Assembly (NCBI RefSeq): GCF_026342835.1
Contig: NZ_JAPEMI010000001.1
Coordinates: forward strand, 5,028,501-5,092,500
Direction of reading: 5' to 3'
From: Streptomyces sp. NBC_00154
GTDB taxonomy: Bacteria; Actinomycetota; Actinomycetes; Streptomycetales; Streptomycetaceae
DNA length: 64,000 nt
The position numbers and the translations under genes are program-made. Positions 59,727 to 64,000 of this stretch are shown piece by piece. Below the pieces are notes generated by a model that searched no databases, had not been told where the DNA came from, and worked only from the letters and a program-made list of their open reading frames with translations. Position 1 is the stretch's first letter. Every line of letters begins with the position of its first letter.

Positions 59727-61328
59727 TCAGCCCCGGCGCAGCAGCCGGGACGCGCCCGCCGCCACGGTGGTGGCCAGTATCCAACCGAGCAGCACCAGCG
59801 CGGCCGACGCCCACTGCCAGCCGTCCTCCATCCGCCAGTACCCGTCCTGTCCGAGGTTGATCACGGGCACCAGCAGATCCAGTGCGTAGAGCGCCGCGTT
59901 CCACTCCGGGTGCTCGTCCCGCTTGATGGGCGCCGGGTCGTACTGCGAGAAGGCCACCGCCCCCGCCGCCCAGAGCACCGCCATCCACACCGCCGCCCGT
60001 CCCGGTCGGTAGCCGTACGCCACCGTCCAGTCCTGCAGGATCCCCCACAGCTTCGCGGCGGGCGGCAGCGTCTCGCGCCGCCGCCGCTGCTTGGCGAGCA
60101 GAACCTCACGGGCGTCCGCGTCCTCGCCGCAGTTGCGGAGCACGGTGGCCAGCCGCTCGTACGGCTCCGGCACGTACTCGGGGGTCGCCGCCGCCACCCA
60201 CTCCAGGCGCCGGGAGAGCGGGAAGTGCCCGTACGGGACGAGGTTCTCGTACACGAAGCCGCCCATCGCGAGCCCGCCGGGCCCCGGCCAGCTGGTCGAC
60301 ACGTCGATCAGCGTGACGACCTTCGCGCCGTTCAGCACGACCCGGCCCTCCTCCGGCCGCTCCGCGTTGAACCGCAGCTCCGGGGCGACGATCCGGCGCA
60401 GCGACAGCTCCTCGTGGGGCGCCAGCACGAACCGCGCCTTGTGCAGATCGACCGCGTCGCCGAACCGCCCGTCGTCCAGCCGCACCCCGCCGCGGCACTC
60501 GAAGATCTGCGAACGGGTGCCGTGCGCCGGGGTCGGGGCCATGACGATGCCGTACGGGGGAGTGGTGCCCTGGTTCCCCGTGTCGACGCTCACCCAGGCC
60601 TCGGTCATGTATAACGTGCGCTCCACGGTCAGCTGCGGGGCGTTCAGCGCCCGCCGCCCCGGCCCGGCCCGCAGCCGGCTGCCGCGCAGGCTCATCGAGC
60701 CGCCGACCTTCGCCCCGCGCAGACTCAGCTCACCGCGTGCCTCCACCATCTCGGCCTGCAGGTCCTGCGCGACCGTGAGCCCGTCCCCGGCCAGGGCGCG
60801 GCCCTGCCGGTCGGCCCCCAGCTCGATCTGGTTGAGCAGCAGATCCGTGCCTATGTGGGCGTCGGTGAGCCGGATCCCGCGCTCGATCCGGCAGCGCGGC
60901 AGATGCAGATCGCCCTCGGTGCGCAGCCGGGCCGCATCCAGCCGGGGCACCGCACAGCCGACCATCCGTAACGTCGTGAAATGGCACTCGGGCAGCACCA
61001 TCTCGTTCTCCAGACGGCAGCCCGTCAGCTCCACGTACGGCGCGACGCGCCCGCCCGCGAGATCCAGCGTGCCGGTGATCCGTACGCCCCGGAGCTTCAG
61101 CGCGGCGACACGCCCGGGCCGGGCCCGCGGACCGCTCAGCAGCAGCCGGGCGACGACCCGCGCGTCCACACTGCGCTCCGCGCCCCAGCCCGTCGGCGCG
61201 AACGGATCGTCCCGGAGCGGATCGCGGGCGCGCAGATCGTAGGTGCTGCCGCTTCGGAAGGCCTGCCACATGCCCAGCTCGGCCGCGCTGAGAGTGTCCG
61301 GAATGTCGCCGTTCTGCGGTTCGGCCAC
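59727..61328 (-). CDS. Beta-helix membrane protein (often named membrane-associated oxidoreductase)
   Basis: A 533-residue protein. Residues 55-320 are repetitive, with recurring short strands such as LRGVRITGTLDLAG, LRTEGDLHLPRC and LRGAKVGGSMSLRG, which suggest a parallel beta-helix. The C-terminal 110 residues carry two membrane helices (AAVWMAVLWAAGAVAFSQY and ASAALVLLGWILATTVAAG) around a loop with YALDLLVPVINLGQDGYW. No flavin, NAD or metal-binding motif is visible, so the oxidoreductase label used for homologues is not supported by sequence. The GTG at 61328 has GGAGGGGG upstream. Confidence 0.78.
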   Translation of the reverse strand: MAEPQNGDIPDTLSAAELGMWQAFRSGSTYDLRARDPLRDDPFAPTGWGAERSVDARVVARLLLSGPRARPGRVAALKLRGVRITGTLDLAGGRVAPYVELTGCRLENEMVLPECHFTTLRMVGCAVPRLDAARLRTEGDLHLPRCRIERGIRLTDAHIGTDLLLNQIELGADRQGRALAGDGLTVAQDLQAEMVEARGELSLRGAKVGGSMSLRGSRLRAGPGRRALNAPQLTVERTLYMTEAWVSVDTGNQGTTPPYGIVMAPTPAHGTRSQIFECRGGVRLDDGRFGDAVDLHKARFVLAPHEELSLRRIVAPELRFNAERPEEGRVVLNGAKVVTLIDVSTSWPGPGGLAMGGFVYENLVPYGHFPLSRRLEWVAAATPEYVPEPYERLATVLRNCGEDADAREVLLAKQRRRRETLPPAAKLWGILQDWTVAYGYRPGRAAVWMAVLWAAGAVAFSQYDPAPIKRDEHPEWNAALYALDLLVPVINLGQDGYWRMEDGWQWASAALVLLGWILATTVAAGASRLLRRG

Positions 61329-61440
61329 CGTGGCCCCCTCCGCTTGCAGTTGTTATTCCCTCTCTGTTCCCTCTGTGTGACGCCGTGAACGCCGGTGGTC
61401 AGCAGTGGCCGGGAGTAGTCGGCTGTGACCGCCGAGGCAT

Positions 61441-61457
61441 GTATCAGTCAGTGATAC
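61441..61457. promoter_or_regulatory. Inverted repeat upstream of hisD
   Basis: GTATCA-GTCAG-TGATAC: perfect 6-bp arms around 5 bp, 41 bp before hisD. It lies between the divergent beta-helix gene and the his operon and is a plausible operator. The regulator is unknown. Confidence 0.5.
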
Positions 61458-61485
61458 GGGCGAACTGTCGCCGATGGCGGTCTGA

Positions 61486-61498
61486 GAGAATTGCGGTG
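61486..61498 (+). promoter_or_regulatory. -10 element suggesting a leaderless hisD transcript
   Basis: GAGAAT at 61486-61491 ends 6 bp before the GTG at 61498, the usual distance to a transcription start. No SD sequence precedes the GTG. The -35 region is poor. Confidence 0.45.
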
Positions 61499-62844
61499 TG
61501 ATCTCTCGAATCGATCTGCGCGGCGGTGCCCTCCCCGAGGGCGGCGACCTGCGCGACCTGCTGCCCCGGGCCGAGTTCGACGTGGAGGCCGCACTGGAGA
61601 CGGTGCGCCCCATCTGCGAGGACGTACGCCATCGTGGCTCAGCGGCAGTGATCGAGTGGGGAGAGAAGTTCGACGGCGTACGGATCGACTCGATCCGGGT
61701 CCCGGCCTCGGCGATCGCCGAGGCGCTGGAGCGGCTGGATCCCGCCGTACGGGCCGCCCTCGAGGAGTCGATCCGCCGCGCCCGCCTCGTCCACCACGAG
61801 CAGCGCCGCACCACGCACACCACCCAGGTCGTCCCCGGCGGCACGGTCACCGAGAAGTGGGTGCCCGTCGAGCGCGTAGGTCTGTACGTGCCGGGCGGGC
61901 GCTCCGTCTACCCGTCGTCCGTGGTCATGAACGTCGTACCGGCCCAGGAGGCGGGTGTCGAGGGCATCGCCGTCGCCTCCCCGCCGCAGAAGGAGTTCGG
62001 CGGCCTGCCGCACCCCACCATCCTCGCGGCCTGCGCCCTGCTCGGCGTCGACGAGGTGTACGCGGCCGGTGGCGCCCAGGCCATCGCGATGTTTGCGTAC
62101 GGAACGGCCGAATGTCTTCCGGTGAACCTCGTCACCGGCCCCGGCAACATCTATGTCGCCGCCGCCAAGCGCCTCCTCAAGGGCCGCATCGGCATCGACG
62201 CCGAGGCAGGGCCCACCGAGATCGCGATCCTCGCCGACTCCACCGCCGACCCGGTGCACGTCGCCGCCGACCTGATCAGCCAGGCCGAGCACGACCCGAT
62301 GGCCGCCGCGGTCCTCGTCACCGACTCCGAGGAGCTGGCCGTTGCCACCGAGGCCGAGCTGAAGCCGCAGGTCGCCGCGACCAAGCACGTCACCGACCGG
62401 ATCGAGCCCGCGCTGGCCGGCCGCCAGTCCGCGATCGTCCTGGTCAACGATCTCGAGGACGGTCTCAAGGTCGTCGACGCGTACGCCGCGGAGCACCTGG
62501 AGATCCAGACCGCCGACGCCGCCGCCGTCGCCGACCGCGTCCGCAACGCCGGAGCGATCTTCGTCGGCCCGTGGGCCCCGGTCTCGCTCGGCGACTACTG
62601 CGCGGGCTCCAACCACGTCCTGCCGACCGGTGGCTGCGCCTGCCACTCCTCGGGCCTGTCCGTGCAGTCCTTCCTGCGCGGCATCCACATCGTCGACTAC
62701 ACGCGCGACGCGCTCGCCGAGGTCGCCCACCATGTCGTGACCCTCGCCGAGGCGGAGGACCTCCCCGCCCACGGCGCCGCGATCAAGGCCCGTTTCGCCG
62801 GCGGCGAGTTCGAGCGCAGTGGCTGGAAGGTTCCGCAGCAGTGA
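61498..62844 (+). CDS. hisD: Histidinol dehydrogenase
   Basis: A 448-residue zinc enzyme oxidising L-histidinol to L-histidine. Signatures are VERVGLYVPGGRSVYPSSVVMNVVPA, AGGAQAIAMFAYGTAECLPVNLVTGPGN and IDAEAGPTEIAILADSTADP. The metal-ligand region SQAEHDPMAAAVL and the C-terminal SGLSVQSFLRG and HGAAIKAR are also present. It is the first gene of a his operon, coupled to hisC through a GTGA overlap. Expression probably starts at the GTG itself. Confidence 0.96.
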   Translation: MISRIDLRGGALPEGGDLRDLLPRAEFDVEAALETVRPICEDVRHRGSAAVIEWGEKFDGVRIDSIRVPASAIAEALERLDPAVRAALEESIRRARLVHHEQRRTTHTTQVVPGGTVTEKWVPVERVGLYVPGGRSVYPSSVVMNVVPAQEAGVEGIAVASPPQKEFGGLPHPTILAACALLGVDEVYAAGGAQAIAMFAYGTAECLPVNLVTGPGNIYVAAAKRLLKGRIGIDAEAGPTEIAILADSTADPVHVAADLISQAEHDPMAAAVLVTDSEELAVATEAELKPQVAATKHVTDRIEPALAGRQSAIVLVNDLEDGLKVVDAYAAEHLEIQTADAAAVADRVRNAGAIFVGPWAPVSLGDYCAGSNHVLPTGGCACHSSGLSVQSFLRGIHIVDYTRDALAEVAHHVVTLAEAEDLPAHGAAIKARFAGGEFERSGWKVPQQ

Positions 62845-63962
62845 CGAACAGCAAGTCGATCCGGATCGACGATCTTCCGATCCGGGACGAGCTCCGCGGC
62901 CAGTCCCCGTACGGCGCCCCGCAGCTCGACGTTGCGGTACGGCTGAACACCAACGAGAACCCGTACCCGCTTCCCGAGGCGCTCGTCGACCGGATTGCCG
63001 AGCGGGTCCGCGAGGCCGCCCGCGACCTCAACCGCTACCCCGACCGGGACGCCGTCGAGCTCCGTACCGAGCTGGCCCGGTACCTCACCCGCACCGCCGG
63101 GTACGAGGTGGCTCTCGCCAACGTCTGGGCGGCCAACGGCTCCAACGAGGTGCTGCAGCAGCTGTTGCAGACCTTCGGCGGCCCCGGACGCACCGCGATC
63201 GGCTTCGAGCCCTCGTACTCGATGCACGCCCTCATCGCCCGGGGGACCGGCACCGGGTGGATCTCCGGACCGCGCAAGGACGACTTCACCATCGATGTCG
63301 CGGCGGCCTGCGAGGCCATCGCCGAGCAACGCCCGGACATCGTCTTCATCACCTCGCCCAACAACCCCACCGGTACCGCCGTCGACGCCGAGACCGTGCG
63401 CGCGCTGTACGACGCCGCCCAGGCAGCCAGGCCGTCGATGGTCGTGGTCGACGAGGCGTACGGAGAATTCAGCCACCACCCCTCGCTGCTCCCGCTGATC
63501 GAGGGCCGGCCGAACATGGTGCTCTCGCGCACCATGTCGAAGGCGTTCGGCGCCGCCGGACTGCGGCTCGGCTATCTCGCCGCCGACCCGGCCGTCGTGG
63601 ACGCCGTGCAGCTGGTGCGGCTGCCGTACCACCTGTCCTCCGTAACCCAGGCCACCGCGCTCGCCGCCCTGGAGCACACCGATACGCTCCTCGGGTACGT
63701 CGCCCAGCTGAAGAGCGAGCGCGACCGGATCGTCACCGAACTGCGCGCCCTTGGCTTCGACGTGACGGACTCGGACGCCAACTTCGTCCAGTTCGGCCGC
63801 TTCGCCGACAGCCACACCGCCTGGCAGCAGATCCTCGACCGGGGCGTCCTGGTCCGGGACAACGGCGTACCGGGATGGCTGCGGGTCTCCGCAGGAACCC
63901 CGGAAGAGAACGACGCGTTCCTCGATGCGGTACGCGAACTCAAGAAGGAGCACGACGCATGA
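62841..63962 (+). CDS. hisC: Histidinol-phosphate aminotransferase
   Basis: A 373-residue PLP enzyme of class I/II fold. Substrate and cofactor motifs are LNTNENPYPLPEAL, FITSPNNPTGTAVDAET, VVDEAYGEFS and the PLP lysine in SRTMSKAFGAAGLRLGY. The C-terminal phosphate-binding part is RDNGVPGWLRVSAGTPEEN. The GTG at 62841 overlaps the hisD stop, and the end overlaps hisB (ATGA). Confidence 0.96.
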   Translation: MTNSKSIRIDDLPIRDELRGQSPYGAPQLDVAVRLNTNENPYPLPEALVDRIAERVREAARDLNRYPDRDAVELRTELARYLTRTAGYEVALANVWAANGSNEVLQQLLQTFGGPGRTAIGFEPSYSMHALIARGTGTGWISGPRKDDFTIDVAAACEAIAEQRPDIVFITSPNNPTGTAVDAETVRALYDAAQAARPSMVVVDEAYGEFSHHPSLLPLIEGRPNMVLSRTMSKAFGAAGLRLGYLAADPAVVDAVQLVRLPYHLSSVTQATALAALEHTDTLLGYVAQLKSERDRIVTELRALGFDVTDSDANFVQFGRFADSHTAWQQILDRGVLVRDNGVPGWLRVSAGTPEENDAFLDAVRELKKEHDA

Positions 63963-64000
63963 GCCCCCGCGTAGGCCGCGTGGAACGCACCACCAAGGAG
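63959..64000 (+). CDS. hisB: Imidazoleglycerol-phosphate dehydratase, 5' end only
   Basis: Fourteen codons are inside the window, reading MSPRVGRVERTTKE. This is the usual N-terminus of actinobacterial HisB (RVGRVERTTKE), and hisB regularly follows hisC. The ATG overlaps the hisC stop. The gene is truncated by the window end, not broken. Confidence 0.85.
   Translation, partial: MSPRVGRVERTTKE

Noticed and set aside
1..64000. tRNA, rRNA, CRISPR arrays, insertion sequences, attachment sites
   Set aside because: No tRNA-like cloverleaf, no regularly spaced direct repeats, no transposase or integrase and no terminal inverted repeats were recognised on either strand. A covariance-model search would be decisive for small RNAs.

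Overview
This 64 kb window is a piece of a high-GC actinobacterial chromosome, almost certainly Streptomyces or a very close relative. The evidence is strong third-position GC, frequent GTG starts, the division and cell-wall (dcw) cluster in the order rsmH-ftsL-ftsI-murE-murF-mraY-murD-ftsW-murG-ftsQ-ftsZ-pgeF(ylmD)-ylmE-sepF-ylmG-divIVA, the SAV_6107-type HEPN gene, and a T-box-controlled ileS downstream. No rRNA, tRNA, insertion sequence, prophage or CRISPR array is visible. This is conserved core chromosome, not an accessory island.

Layout. 1-2.5 kb: the tail of a Tyr/Gln-rich membrane protein and a carotenoid-desaturase-like FAD oxidoreductase. 2.5-7.1 kb: DUF4126, then a cassette transcribed leftwards (degenerate ABC-type ATPase, YhgE/Pip membrane protein, TetR regulator) with a clear palindromic operator in front. 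7.2-9.3 kb: HEPN protein, methyltransferase, DUF3040 protein. 9.6-14.4 kb: a MoxR / DUF58 / transglutaminase operon. 14.7-15.2 kb: beta-carbonic anhydrase. 15.6-33.6 kb: the dcw cluster, with start/stop overlaps linking many genes and a perfect 14-bp terminator after divIVA. 33.9-37.2 kb: ileS on the opposite strand with a T-box leader. 37.5-42.8 kb: DksA/TraR-like protein, lspA, rluD-type pseudouridine synthase, GNAT, CPA1 antiporter, hydrolase. 42.8-48.9 kb, leftwards: M43-type metalloprotease, Tat-exported PhoD, DsbA-like thioredoxin, a membrane protein, DUF2252. 49-56.9 kb: dnaE, a 59-aa protein, NYN nuclease-like protein, ABC exporter pair, DUF2567 protein. 57.1-61.3 kb, leftwards: YbaK deacylase, Lon-N domain protein, an uncharacterised protein, a beta-helix/two-TM protein. 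61.5 kb to the end: hisD-hisC-hisB (hisB cut by the window end).

How it works together. The central 20 kb makes lipid II (MurE, MurF, MraY, MurD, MurG), polymerises and cross-links septal peptidoglycan (FtsW, FtsI, FtsL, FtsQ), builds and anchors the Z-ring (FtsZ, SepF, YlmG) and directs tip growth (DivIVA). The ftsQ-ftsZ gap holds candidate promoters and an inverted repeat, as expected for a developmentally regulated ftsZ.

No wholly new multi-gene system could be demonstrated. The strongest leads are: the pseudo-ABC/YhgE/TetR cassette with its operator; an IleRS whose class I signature reads GAHH instead of HxGH; the HEPN/methyltransferase neighbourhood; a 15-codon micro-ORF bridging rsmH and ftsL; a FUS-like Tyr/Gln-rich tail; and several unassigned perfect palindromes in promoter regions.
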